Below are positions 16,423 through 23,760 of a stretch of DNA of 64,000 nucleotides, in pieces. The stretch's first letter is position 1. Each line of letters begins with the position of its first letter. The notes below the pieces were generated by a model. It was not told the DNA's origin, made no database searches, and was given only the letters and a program-made list of their open reading frames with translations. Both the position numbers and the translations under genes were made by a program. Source of the stretch: Paenibacillus xerothermodurans (GTDB lineage: Bacteria; Bacillota; Bacilli; Paenibacillales; NBRC-103111). The stretch is from contig NZ_NHRJ02000004.1 of assembly GCF_002220865.2 (NCBI RefSeq), forward strand, positions 124,001 through 188,000. The letters are read 5' to 3'.

Positions 16423-16800
16423 TTAGGATTGCTGATCTTCTTTTTCGACGATTGTCGCAGCGACCGGTGCCTCCCCATGCTCTTCCGCCGCGGCTCTCCC
16501 ATTCTTCCATGCCAATGCGGTTACCCGCGCCTTCTCCTTCCAACCGTATGTCTGCCGGGAGATGGTTTCAGCAGCCTGCTGCGTTTTCTCACTGATGACA
16601 CCTGCGATTTTTTTCGACCGTTCGGTCACGCTGCCCGCCACCTCCTGTGTCTTCTCCGACACCGTGTGCGCCCGTGCAGCGATGTCCGCGCGCAGCTCAC
16701 GGCCGGATTTAGGCGCCAAAAGCAGCGCGGCGACCGCCCCTAACACCGTGCCTACCACGGCTCCAACCAACAGATCCTTGCCTTTTTTGTCCGATCTCAT
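16423..16800 (-). CDS. YtxH domain protein (envelope or general-stress protein)
   Basis: 125 residues. The N-terminus has the YtxH signature: a basic start (MRSDKKGKD), one membrane helix (LLVGAVVGTVLGAVAALLLA) and PKSGRELRADI. A long Ala/Lys/Glu-rich amphipathic helix follows, which resembles LEA-like stress proteins. Function in the family is not defined; B. subtilis YtxH is a general-stress protein. The ATG at 16800 has AAAGGAGAGG at ideal spacing, so the nine-codon upstream extension is rejected. It is 23 bp downstream of the DUF948 gene and forms an operon with it. Confidence 0.85.
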   Translation of the reverse strand: MRSDKKGKDLLVGAVVGTVLGAVAALLLAPKSGRELRADIAARAHTVSEKTQEVAGSVTERSKKIAGVISEKTQQAAETISRQTYGWKEKARVTALAWKNGRAAAEEHGEAPVAATIVEKEDQQS

Positions 16801-16823
16801 AGTATCCTCTCCTTTATGGTTGT

Positions 16824-17276
16824 TCATTCATCTTTGGCAGCTGCTTTGGAGGATTTTTGCGCTTGCCAGCGGTGCCACAGCTGCATGCCCGTGGTGGTCA
16901 GATCAATGATTTCACGGATCGTCTCCTGTCGGCTGTGCAGCGAATTGCGAGCACCGAGCACAGTATCTGTCAACGTATGTGATACGAGCTCAACCGACTT
17001 TGAAAAGCGGCCCGCCGCCTCCCCGGTTTGATCCATGGCCTGGAAGAACGCTTCGGTGCGCTGAATGCGATTTTGCACGTCCCCGAGCAACTGCTGTGTG
17101 ATAACAGCCAGCTGCCTCGATTCCTCCGCGGTCTGCTCCACTTTCATCTGCATATGCTGTAGCGTTTTGACGGTCTCCTGCACGGCATGCCTGGCTGCCA
17201 GCACCGCTGGAATCACCACAGCGATCAAAATGATAATTGCGAGACACGCGGCGCAGATACCAATTTGCCAAAACAT
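16824..17276 (-). CDS. DUF948 domain-containing membrane-anchored coiled-coil protein
   Basis: 150 residues. An N-terminal membrane helix (IGICAACLAIIILIAVVIPA) is followed by a long heptad-rich coiled coil (residues about 30-110) and a basic, Ala-rich tail. This is the DUF948 (YtxG-type) architecture, commonly next to YtxH in Bacilli, as here. A scaffolding role at the membrane is inferred from the architecture only. Two starts are possible: GTG at 17288 or ATG at 17276. The ATG is chosen because GGAGGTGGGAG lies just before it. It is the first gene of a two-gene operon. Confidence 0.8.
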   Translation of the reverse strand: MFWQIGICAACLAIIILIAVVIPAVLAARHAVQETVKTLQHMQMKVEQTAEESRQLAVITQQLLGDVQNRIQRTEAFFQAMDQTGEAAGRFSKSVELVSHTLTDTVLGARNSLHSRQETIREIIDLTTTGMQLWHRWQAQKSSKAAAKDE

Positions 17277-17395
17277 ATTCGCTCCCACCTCCCATTTTCA
17301 GCAACCGCCCTAGACGAATGCCTATGGAATACTACAGTATAGATACGCACACCATGTTTTGACACTCGGAACCAACATTTTTTTGTGAAAATAGT

Positions 17396-17426
17396 AAAAA
17401 ACCCGCAGCTGCTCTAGCCACGGGTT
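17396..17426 (-). terminator. intrinsic terminator of mnmH
   Basis: AACCCG and CGGGTT arms flank a loop containing CTAGAGCAGCTG; on the minus strand the stem is followed by a T-run (TTTTTTAC). It lies 15 bp past the mnmH stop. Confidence 0.7.
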
Positions 17427-17440
17427 GTAAAATCGACTAT

Positions 17441-18496
17441 TTATGCTTGGTTTGCTTGGCGCTGGGACATCAGTGCTGTCAAGCGGCCTGCGATCTTCTC
17501 TGCGGCTTCATCCGGATCAGACGCCGAAATACGTTCCGGTACGGCCTCATACTGTTCGCCGGCATGCTCATAGCGAGGATCATAGTAATGCTCCAACAGA
17601 AGTGCTACACCCTCAGCGAAATCATCCTTCAGGAAATGCTGTCCGATCTGTGCAGCCACCGGCGTATGGAGCCGCCTGCGAAGGCGCTGAAACGCTTCTA
17701 TGCATTCCTCTTTGTGACTCATCGGATCGTAATCCTCAATGATATGGCGGACACGCTGTTCCAAAGGAATATCAAGGAACAACTGAATTCCGCGTTCCTT
17801 TGCCTCCACTAAAAATTCAGGCATGACCACTTTGCCGATCCGTTTGCTTTCCGCTTCCATCACCAAAAAAGGCGCTTCACGGAAGCGGAGCAGCTCTTGC
17901 AGCAGCAATGCCTCGAATGTTTTTTGATTGTTGGGCTTAACGCCTATGTGACCGAAAATCGACCCCCGGTGCCCGGCGAGCTGCTCTATGTCAAGGACGG
18001 GAAAGCCTTTCTGCGCCAGCTTATGGAGCACAGCGGTTTTGCCCGCGCCGGTCAATCCATGGATCACCACCATTTGAGATTTCAGCTCAAAATTACGCAG
18101 CGTTTCGACCACCCAACTGCGGTATTGACGAATACCGCCGGTGATCCGGTATACCCGGATGCCCATGAGTGAAAGCAGTGTGGCGGCCGTTCTACTACGC
18201 ATTCCCCCCCGCCAGCAGAAAACCGCTTTACGTTGGTCAATCTCTTGGAATCGTTTGATAAACGCGGGGAGCTTGGCAGACACGATTTCGAGCCCCCTCT
18301 GCTTGGCCGCTTCAACGCTCTCTTGCTTATAGATTGTTCCTATTTCGGCGCGCTCCGCATCATTAAACAGCGGAATGTTGACGCTGCCGGGAATCGTGAA
18401 GTCGTTATATTCACTGGATGAGCGCACGTCTATCAACACTAACTCGCGTTTGCGCTGCTGCTCCAGAAGTTCTTCCACTGTGATGTCTTGAAACAC
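17441..18496 (-). CDS. mnmH: tRNA 2-selenouridine synthase (MnmH/SelU)
   Basis: 351 residues. The N-terminal rhodanese domain holds the catalytic Cys in FCWRGGMRSRT (near residue 94), and the C-terminal P-loop domain has HGLTGAGKTAVL. MnmH exchanges sulfur for selenium in 2-thiouridine at the wobble base of Lys, Glu and Gln tRNAs, using selenophosphate made by SelD; it can also geranylate the thiouridine. The GTG at 18496 (VFQDITVEELL) is the family start and follows AAAGGGAGCG. The open frame continues far upstream, but that extension runs through GC-rich repeats and a broken selD and is not part of the protein. The selD next door is degraded, so the selenium donor must be made elsewhere or the enzyme does something else. 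Confidence 0.93.
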   Translation of the reverse strand: MFQDITVEELLEQQRKRELVLIDVRSSSEYNDFTIPGSVNIPLFNDAERAEIGTIYKQESVEAAKQRGLEIVSAKLPAFIKRFQEIDQRKAVFCWRGGMRSRTAATLLSLMGIRVYRITGGIRQYRSWVVETLRNFELKSQMVVIHGLTGAGKTAVLHKLAQKGFPVLDIEQLAGHRGSIFGHIGVKPNNQKTFEALLLQELLRFREAPFLVMEAESKRIGKVVMPEFLVEAKERGIQLFLDIPLEQRVRHIIEDYDPMSHKEECIEAFQRLRRRLHTPVAAQIGQHFLKDDFAEGVALLLEHYYDPRYEHAGEQYEAVPERISASDPDEAAEKIAGRLTALMSQRQANQA

Positions 18497-18609
18497 TGTA
18501 TCTCGCTCCCTTTCGGATGTGTGCGCATTCGATGCGCTGGCCGGGTGCCCGCTTGGATGACGGGTGGTGCCGGCACCGGCGAGTTGACCAGCTGCGCGCG
18601 CCTCGGCAG

Positions 18610-18856
18610 GCGGTGCTGGCACAGTGCCGCGGCACCGAGCAGGCTGAGGCGCAGGCGGCCCGACTGCGGCGCCTAGGCCAGGCGTGCTGGCACGGTGCCG
18701 CGGCACCGAGCGGGCTACGGCACAGGCGGCCCGGCTGTGGCGCTTGCAGGCGGTGCTGGCACGGCGGTGCTGGCACAGTGCCGCGGCACCGAGCGGGCTA
18801 CGGCACAGGCGGACCGGCTGTGGCGCTTGCAGGCGGTGCTGGCACGGCGGTGCTGG
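18610..18856. repeat. GC-rich tandem repeat between mnmH and the selD remnant
   Basis: The block CTGGCACAGTGCCGCGGCACC (20 of 21 bases shown vary little) recurs near 18615, 18687 and 18770, with spacings of about 71 and 84 bp. The last two units also share CGGGCTACGGCACAGGCGG and CTGTGGCGCTTGCAGG and are nearly identical over about 80 bp. The inner TGCCGCGGCA is self-complementary. It is non-coding with respect to any known family and separates mnmH from selD. Confidence 0.75.
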
Positions 18857-18889
18857 GCGCATAACGTGGCGCGCGGCGGCGGAGGCTGA

Positions 18890-19475
18890 CAGCCAGTCCA
18901 CGACGCTGATATAGGCCTGGATGATCGGCGACCACATCGTTGATGATGGCAGCGTCAACGCCTGCTTGGCGCAAGCGCCCAAGCAGGTCGTCCGCTTCGC
19001 GGCTGCCACCGAGTTGAGCAGCCCGTCCGACGTCACCGCGTCGCACAAAATCCATTGATCCAGCGGATCAATGGTCGGCGCGAACGTGACGGTACCTTGC
19101 AGGTGCGCAAAGTTGTTCTTGGTGCCGCCTGGTACGAAGCCTGCTTCCGCAAGCTCGCGGCCGCGCGACAGCACCGGCACCGACGTCTCGCCGATGCGCA
19201 CCCCTACACCGCTGGCCTTGGGCGTCGCGGCACGCGGCCAAGCGACCGAAGCCAGTGACGTCCGTGCAGTAGCGCACTTCAAACGCCTCCAACACTTCGG
19301 CCGCGGTTTTATTCAGCATGGTCATTACTTATGTGACCCGTTTGATTTCGCCTCACTCAAGCCGTCCTTCTTCATCAAAGTGTTGTGATAATACCGACGC
19401 CGATCAGCTTCGTAAGATCAGCTGCTCACCCGCCGGAGCACCGCCATTTGCCTTTGGCTTTGCCCGGATGGATAA
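18890..19475 (-). pseudogene. selD: selenide, water dikinase (selD) remnant, frameshifted and N-terminally deleted
   Basis: Reading the minus strand, recognisable SelD pieces appear in order but in different frames: VIHPGK, then APAGEQLIL, LIGVGIITT, LMKKDGLSEAK, MTMLNKTAAEVLEAFEV, CTDVTGFG, then VPVLSRGRELAEAGFVPGGT, and near the end DLLGRLRQAGVDAAII and ISVV. SelD makes selenophosphate from selenide and ATP. At least four frameshifts or stops interrupt the sequence, and the N-terminal third with the catalytic Cys/Sec and ATP site is absent, since the divergent aldolase gene starts at 19591. It was evidently the first gene of a selD-mnmH operon. Confidence 0.88.
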
Positions 19476-19590
19476 CGTGCATAGCTATTTTTTCGCGAAA
19501 AATGTTGTCTACATAGAGACTACCATAGTTTCAATTCAATGAAAAGAATGCCATAATGGATGTATATTTTGGGGATGAGGTGGATGAAAT

Positions 19591-20226
19591 ATGAAACGGG
19601 ATGAAGGATTGCGCTGCATTCAAGATACACGCATCATCGCCATCTTGCGCGGGGTGGAGCAGCAGCATGTTGCCGCTGTGGCGCAAGCCCTGTTGGACGG
19701 CGGAGTTCGGGCAATGGAGATCACTCTGAATACACCAGGAGCACCGGAAATGATCGCTCAGCTTCAGGAGCAGTTTGGACAGAAAATGTACATAGGAGCC
19801 GGTACCGTCCTCGACTTGGAAGATGCGAAGAAAGCGTTAGATGCCGGTGCTGCCTATCTAGTTACCCCGAATATGGATGAGGAAGTGATCCGGTACGCGG
19901 TGCAAAATGACGTGCCCATCTTTCCCGGGGCAATGACGCCCACAGAGATCGTCAAAGCTTGGAAGGCAGGGGCTACCGCGGTGAAAATATTCCCCGGCGC
20001 CAGTCTCGGCATCAGCTATCTGAAGGAGCTGCAGGGACCGCTGAACCATATACCGATGGTTGCCGTGGGCGGAGTAAACGAGGATAACATCGCTCAATTC
20101 ATCCAAGCTGGCTGTTACGGTGTCGGCATCGGCGGCTCATTAGTTAATTTGAAGGAAATTACAGCCGGCAATTACCTTTGGGTCCAAGAGAAAGCAGCCC
20201 GGCTAATCGCCAATATACCACGTTAA
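19591..20226 (+). CDS. eda: 2-dehydro-3-deoxy-6-phosphogluconate (KDPG) / 4-hydroxy-2-oxoglutarate aldolase
   Basis: A 211-residue class I aldolase with a TIM barrel. Conserved marks are RGVE near the N-terminus, the catalytic Glu in AMEITLNTP, GAGTVLD, and the Schiff-base Lys in AVKIFPG, with VAVGGV near the phosphate site. It splits KDPG to pyruvate and glyceraldehyde 3-phosphate in hexuronate or gluconate breakdown; the related activity on 4-hydroxy-2-oxoglutarate is typical. GAGGTGG precedes the ATG. It stands alone between the selD remnant and a GC-rich spacer. A KDG kinase gene is not present in the window. Confidence 0.93.
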   Translation: MKRDEGLRCIQDTRIIAILRGVEQQHVAAVAQALLDGGVRAMEITLNTPGAPEMIAQLQEQFGQKMYIGAGTVLDLEDAKKALDAGAAYLVTPNMDEEVIRYAVQNDVPIFPGAMTPTEIVKAWKAGATAVKIFPGASLGISYLKELQGPLNHIPMVAVGGVNEDNIAQFIQAGCYGVGIGGSLVNLKEITAGNYLWVQEKAARLIANIPR

Positions 20227-20703
20227 AATCCATTCCGATAGCCTATGGCTAAGGCCGTACGGCACGCTGCACGTGAGTGTCACGGCATAACCGCAGAGCC
20301 GCAGGTGCACAGCGTCACGGCGGTGGCTTTTTGCGGCTAGGAGGCCACCGGCAAGGCGGCAGCAACGCTGGCGTAGAAGGAGAGCGGCGTCGCTTTAGCT
20401 GTGGCGGGGACGACGGCGAGGACCGTGGCTTTAACTCGCAAGGCGGCGCACGCGCGGTCAGGGCCGTGACTGAGCTCTTCCACGGGGCATGCGATAAGGG
20501 CCATGTTGACAACACTTCGACCGGGCACGCGAGGACCGTGGCTTTAGCTGGGCGACAGGCATGCACGGTGAGACGACGTGGCTTGAGTTCCGCGGCCGGC
20601 GCCGCACGCCTAGCCCTGCCACACATGAATAAAACTTGTTGACCACCGCAGTTACGAATCAGCTAGCCGGCTGAGCCTCCCGCCAGGTGTCGATACAAAT
20701 ACG
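20227..20703. repeat. GC-rich spacer with degenerate repeats
   Basis: About 480 bp with no recognisable gene. The word GAGGACCGTGGCTTTA followed by GCT or ACT occurs at about 20418 and 20531, with weaker versions near 20321, 20384 and 20574. Minus-strand frames translate into Pro/Arg/Ala-rich text with repeated AELKPR, which reflects the DNA repeat rather than a protein. Confidence 0.55.
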
Positions 20704-20742
20704 AAAAAACCATCTCCGCAGCCGACAAGCGTGGGATGGTTC
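20704..20742 (-). terminator. intrinsic terminator of the SufR-like gene
   Basis: AACCATC and GATGGTT arms overlap the stop codon at 20741; on the minus strand the stem is followed by TTTTTTCG. Confidence 0.75.
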
Positions 20743-21370
20743 AGTTATTTCGAATCGTGTAGGAACATTTGCTTCCGCCTTTAGCCAAGCACTCGGTGCG
20801 CTCGACATCGGCGTTGAGCAGTTTTTGAAACATTTTTAATTCACAATTGCAGGCATATTTGTACTGATTCGCTACCTTCGTAATGGGGCAATTGTGCTCA
20901 TCTATCACGTACCGGTCGCCTTCCTCGCTTTTCCATTCAACCATATATCCATTGGCATTCTGAATCTCCGCGAGAATTTTGACACGTTCCGATAATTGTT
21001 GGCCATCCATTTGCTGCTGATAACGTTCAATCAAACGTTCCTTGCGCCGTTCAAACAGGCGTTCAACCTGCTCCTCGCCTGCCTCCTCAATCAATTCGGC
21101 CAGCAGGTCCAATGCGAGGTGCTTATATTTCTTGGGAAATAAATCATCCGCCTGTTCCGTCAATGAATACAATTTCGTTGGTCGGCCCATCGCCTGCCGA
21201 ACCAATCTCGCTTGGATGAGACCATCGCGCTCCAGCGTGTTCAAATGCCTCCGCACAGCCATTTCTGTTACACCAAGCTGTTCAGCCATGTCGCTGACCG
21301 CGAGGGAACCTTGCGTCTTGAGCATGGTCAATATGACTTTTCGTGTGGATATATCCATATCCTGGTTCAT
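20741..21370 (-). CDS. SufR-like winged-helix regulator with Fe-S-type cysteines
   Basis: 209 residues. Residues about 8-75 form a DeoR/ArsR-type winged helix (VSDMAEQLGVTEMAVRRHLNTLERDGL, then the wing GRPTKLYSLT). The C-terminal domain contains CPITKVANQYKYACNCEL and, after MFQKLLNADVERTE, a CLAKGGSKC motif. This cysteine set is that of SufR-type repressors that bind a [4Fe-4S] cluster and control Fe-S assembly genes. The target here is unknown, because no suf genes adjoin. The start follows AGGCGGAG. A terminator ends the single-gene unit. Confidence 0.8.
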   Translation of the reverse strand: MNQDMDISTRKVILTMLKTQGSLAVSDMAEQLGVTEMAVRRHLNTLERDGLIQARLVRQAMGRPTKLYSLTEQADDLFPKKYKHLALDLLAELIEEAGEEQVERLFERRKERLIERYQQQMDGQQLSERVKILAEIQNANGYMVEWKSEEGDRYVIDEHNCPITKVANQYKYACNCELKMFQKLLNADVERTECLAKGGSKCSYTIRNN

Positions 21371-21550
21371 CCGGTCTTTCTCCGCCTCCCGATTAATTCC
21401 CTACCGCCGCCGTATCTAGCGGAAAGTAATACTGACATTGTATACGAAATTCGACACTAAGTAAATTAGTATACTAAAATGTATCGAAAATCCCATTCTC
21501 GGAAAAACCACGGCAATGTCAGTGAGATTTCTTCGGCTGGAGATTGGGGC

Positions 21551-21988
21551 TCACACCATTTCTCGCTGGATGAAGGCGGGCACTGCCTCCGCAAACGCTG
21601 CCAATGCAGCGGGCAGTTCTAAAATCAAAGGGTGCATCGTGTTCCGAGGATAATCTGCATACTCCTGGACAAGCGGTCGTCGCATCTGCACCAATCGTCG
21701 AAGAATGTCGCCTGTCGTCGCATCGAATACCCGCTCTCCTCGCAGTATGTCGATGATATCCTCGTAACTGCTGGCGTCCCGCATCATGAAGGCATCAATC
21801 AATAGGCTTCCGATATCGGTCACCGTCTCGATTGCCAGATGGAGCGTGCGCTCCTGTGCCAAGTGGTGCACGAGCCGGTCAGCCGGCGATAACGTTTCCC
21901 ACGTGGCTGACAGCCGCTCGCAAGCGGAAGCTAATGTTGGGATGAACCGCAGCCGCAGCCCGATTTGCTCTTCATTTACATAGTACAT
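21551..21988 (-). CDS. DUF86/HepT-like protein (YutE type)
   Basis: 145 residues of the HepT/DUF86 fold, a helical RNase-toxin-like family paired with MNT nucleotidyltransferases in toxin-antitoxin systems. The DIGSLLIDAFMMRDASSYEDIIDIL segment is characteristic of the YutE branch. The canonical RNase motif R-x4-H-x-Y appears as RRPLVQEY, with Gln at the His position, so RNase activity is doubtful. No MntA-type partner gene is next to it; it is the last gene after thiD and a 35-residue membrane protein. The start at 21988 has GGAGATAAGCCC directly upstream, overlapping the end of that small gene. Confidence 0.75.
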   Translation of the reverse strand: MYYVNEEQIGLRLRFIPTLASACERLSATWETLSPADRLVHHLAQERTLHLAIETVTDIGSLLIDAFMMRDASSYEDIIDILRGERVFDATTGDILRRLVQMRRPLVQEYADYPRNTMHPLILELPAALAAFAEAVPAFIQREMV

Positions 21989-21992
21989 GGGC

Positions 21993-22100
21993 TTATCTCC
22001 GTTTCTTTTTTCTCCATTTGGACCATACAACAATAGCCGGAAAACTGAGGATCAGTAGTACGATCAACAGCACGGCCTGCATTAAATATTCGTAACTCAT
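21993..22100 (-). CDS. small single-span membrane protein (35 aa)
   Basis: This short frame starts directly at the thiD end and ends 4 bp before the DUF86 gene. It encodes MSYEYLMQAVLLIVLLILSF, then PAIVVWSKWRKKKRR: one membrane helix and a strongly basic cytosolic tail. GGAGCCGGTG at the thiD 3' end provides a ribosome binding site. Tight packing between two genes and the classical helix-plus-basic-tail make-up support it as real. Function unknown. Confidence 0.65.
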   Translation of the reverse strand: MSYEYLMQAVLLIVLLILSFPAIVVWSKWRKKKRR

Positions 22101-22101
22101 A

Positions 22102-22950
22102 TTACACCGGCTCCTCCGTAGGCTCGCCGCGGTCTTCGGATGCATATCTGGAGTATGCCCAATGGTTGGTCGGACCGTGGCCGCCTCCTATGCCCAACTC
22201 GTGCCGGATAGCCAGCGTAATGAATCGTTTGGCTGTCTGGACCGCTGCCAACAGTGTGCAGCCTTTGGCCAACTCGGCGGTGACTGCGGCTGAGAACGTG
22301 CAGCCTGTACCATGCGTATGCCGGGTTTGGTAGCGCTCGGCGGTCAGCAGATGATATTGCTCCCCGTCGAACAGTACATCGGTGGGCGCATCGGCGCTGT
22401 GCCCGCCTTTCACCACCGCCGCCCCGGCTCCATACTGTTGCACAATGCGCACTGCGGCCTCCTTCATATCCTCCAAGGTGGTGATGCGCATTCCTGTGAT
22501 CACTTCAGCCTCTGGGATGTTCGGGGTCACTAACGCGGCCAACGGCAGCAGCCGATCTCTAAGCGCCGATTGCGCGCTCGCCGCCAACAGGGTGGCCCCG
22601 CCCTTGGCCACCATCACCGGATCGACGACCAGCTTGCCCAGCTTATGCTTGCCGATCAAATCCGCGACCAAGTCGATCACTTCCGGCTGAGACAGCATGC
22701 CCGTTTTTAACGCGTCTACACCGATGTCCTCCACTACCGCCTCGATCTGCCGGGCGATCCCCTCGACAGGAATATCGTAGATACCGCTTACACCTAATGT
22801 GTTTTGCGCTGTGACCGCTGTAATTGCAGACATGCCGAACACGTCAAGCATCTGAAATGTTTTTAGATCCGCCTGTATGCCGGCTCCGCCGCCGCTGTCC
22901 GAGCCAGCTATAGTTAACGCCTTATATACTGATAGCTCTGCCTGTGCCAT
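22102..22950 (-). CDS. thiD: bifunctional hydroxymethylpyrimidine kinase/phosphomethylpyrimidine kinase
   Basis: A 282-residue ribokinase-fold enzyme that phosphorylates HMP and HMP-P in thiamine synthesis. Near the N-terminus is ALTIAGSDSGGGAGIQADLK, in the middle VDPVMVAKGG, and the anion hole with catalytic Asp/Cys is in RHTHGTGCTFSAA. The start at 22950 follows GGGGGAG; the frame is open 23 codons further without a site. It is divergent from tenI-thiO, with the small membrane protein and DUF86 genes downstream. No TPP riboswitch is visible in the 170-bp intergenic region. Confidence 0.93.
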   Translation of the reverse strand: MAQAELSVYKALTIAGSDSGGGAGIQADLKTFQMLDVFGMSAITAVTAQNTLGVSGIYDIPVEGIARQIEAVVEDIGVDALKTGMLSQPEVIDLVADLIGKHKLGKLVVDPVMVAKGGATLLAASAQSALRDRLLPLAALVTPNIPEAEVITGMRITTLEDMKEAAVRIVQQYGAGAAVVKGGHSADAPTDVLFDGEQYHLLTAERYQTRHTHGTGCTFSAAVTAELAKGCTLLAAVQTAKRFITLAIRHELGIGGGHGPTNHWAYSRYASEDRGEPTEEPV

Positions 22951-23069
22951 ATGGTTTCTCCCCCCGAAACTCGTCCGTTTTACAATCTTCTTCATCCAGT
23001 GTATCGGTCCCTTTTCCAAGCGTCAAGCTCGCAGGATTTGTTATTTTTATGACATCTGATGTAAACGCT

Positions 23070-23098
23070 TTGACGGTGCTGACAGGCTGCGATATGAT
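23070..23098 (+). promoter_or_regulatory. SigA-type promoter of tenI-thiO
   Basis: TTGACG (23070-23075), a 17-bp spacer, then TATGAT (23093-23098). It lies 24 bp before the tenI start codon, with AAAGGAG between, so the leader is very short and leaves no room for a riboswitch. Confidence 0.75.
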
Positions 23099-23121
23099 GA
23101 GTTTAAAAAAGGAGCAGGCAG

Positions 23122-23760
23122 ATGAAACGGCATGAGCTGCACCTGATTACAACCGGCAAACAGGAACTGCACGAAGTCAAGGCGATAGCCGTGCAATGCT
23201 CCACGCAGCACATCGATGCTTTGCATCTGCGCGAGAAACAGCGCGGGGCGGGAGAACTCACCGCTTGGTATGCCGAGTTGCATACGCTGCTCCCCGGTAC
23301 GGCGATTTACATAAACGACCGGTTGGACGCCGCGTTGGCGGTACAAGCCCCCGGCGTGCAGCTTGGCTTCCGCAGTTTGAGCGTGCCACAAGCCCGCCGG
23401 ATATTGGCGCCGTCGCAGCGGATCGGCTGCTCGGTTCACTCGGAGGACGAGGCAGTGGCCGCGGCGCAGGCAGGGGCCGATTTTGTCATGTTCGGGCATA
23501 TTTTTGCGACAGCTTCCAAGCCCGGCACGCCCCCGCGCGGCATTGCAGCATTGGCCGAGGTGGTGCAAGCCTGTCCTGTGCCTGTGATTGCAATCGGCGG
23601 GATCGAGCCGCACAACGTAGACACCGTGTTATCTACGGGCTGCTCGGGCGTGGCTGTGCTGTCTGCGATTCTGCTCCATCCGGATCCGGCGAGCCAGCTC
23701 GCCCGGTTTCATGAAGCGCTGGAACGTACCCAGCACAGTCCTAGGAGGGGTTATCAATGA
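23122..23760 (+). CDS. tenI: TenI-family thiazole tautomerase / thiamine phosphate synthase-like
   Basis: 212 residues with the thiamine phosphate synthase TIM-barrel fold: HLREK near residue 35, INDRLDAALAV, GFRSLSVPQARR, GCSVHSEDEAVAAAQAGADFV, then GHIFATASKPGTPPRG and IAIGGIEPHN. TenI aromatises the thiazole product of ThiG in Bacillus, whereas ThiE condenses thiazole-P with HMP-PP; the HIFATASKPG loop and linkage to thiO favour TenI. Its stop overlaps the thiO start (ATGA). The promoter is immediately upstream. Confidence 0.82.
   Translation: MKRHELHLITTGKQELHEVKAIAVQCSTQHIDALHLREKQRGAGELTAWYAELHTLLPGTAIYINDRLDAALAVQAPGVQLGFRSLSVPQARRILAPSQRIGCSVHSEDEAVAAAQAGADFVMFGHIFATASKPGTPPRGIAALAEVVQACPVPVIAIGGIEPHNVDTVLSTGCSGVAVLSAILLHPDPASQLARFHEALERTQHSPRRGYQ

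Noticed and set aside
18497-19282. Long N-terminal extension of MnmH (613-residue frame)
   Set aside because: The extension runs through GC-rich repeats and frame-shifted SelD pieces; the family starts at the GTG at 18496 with a ribosome binding site.
22951-23121. TPP riboswitch between thiD and tenI
   Set aside because: No CUGAGA-type THI box is visible, and the tenI promoter lies only about 24 bp before the start codon, leaving no room.
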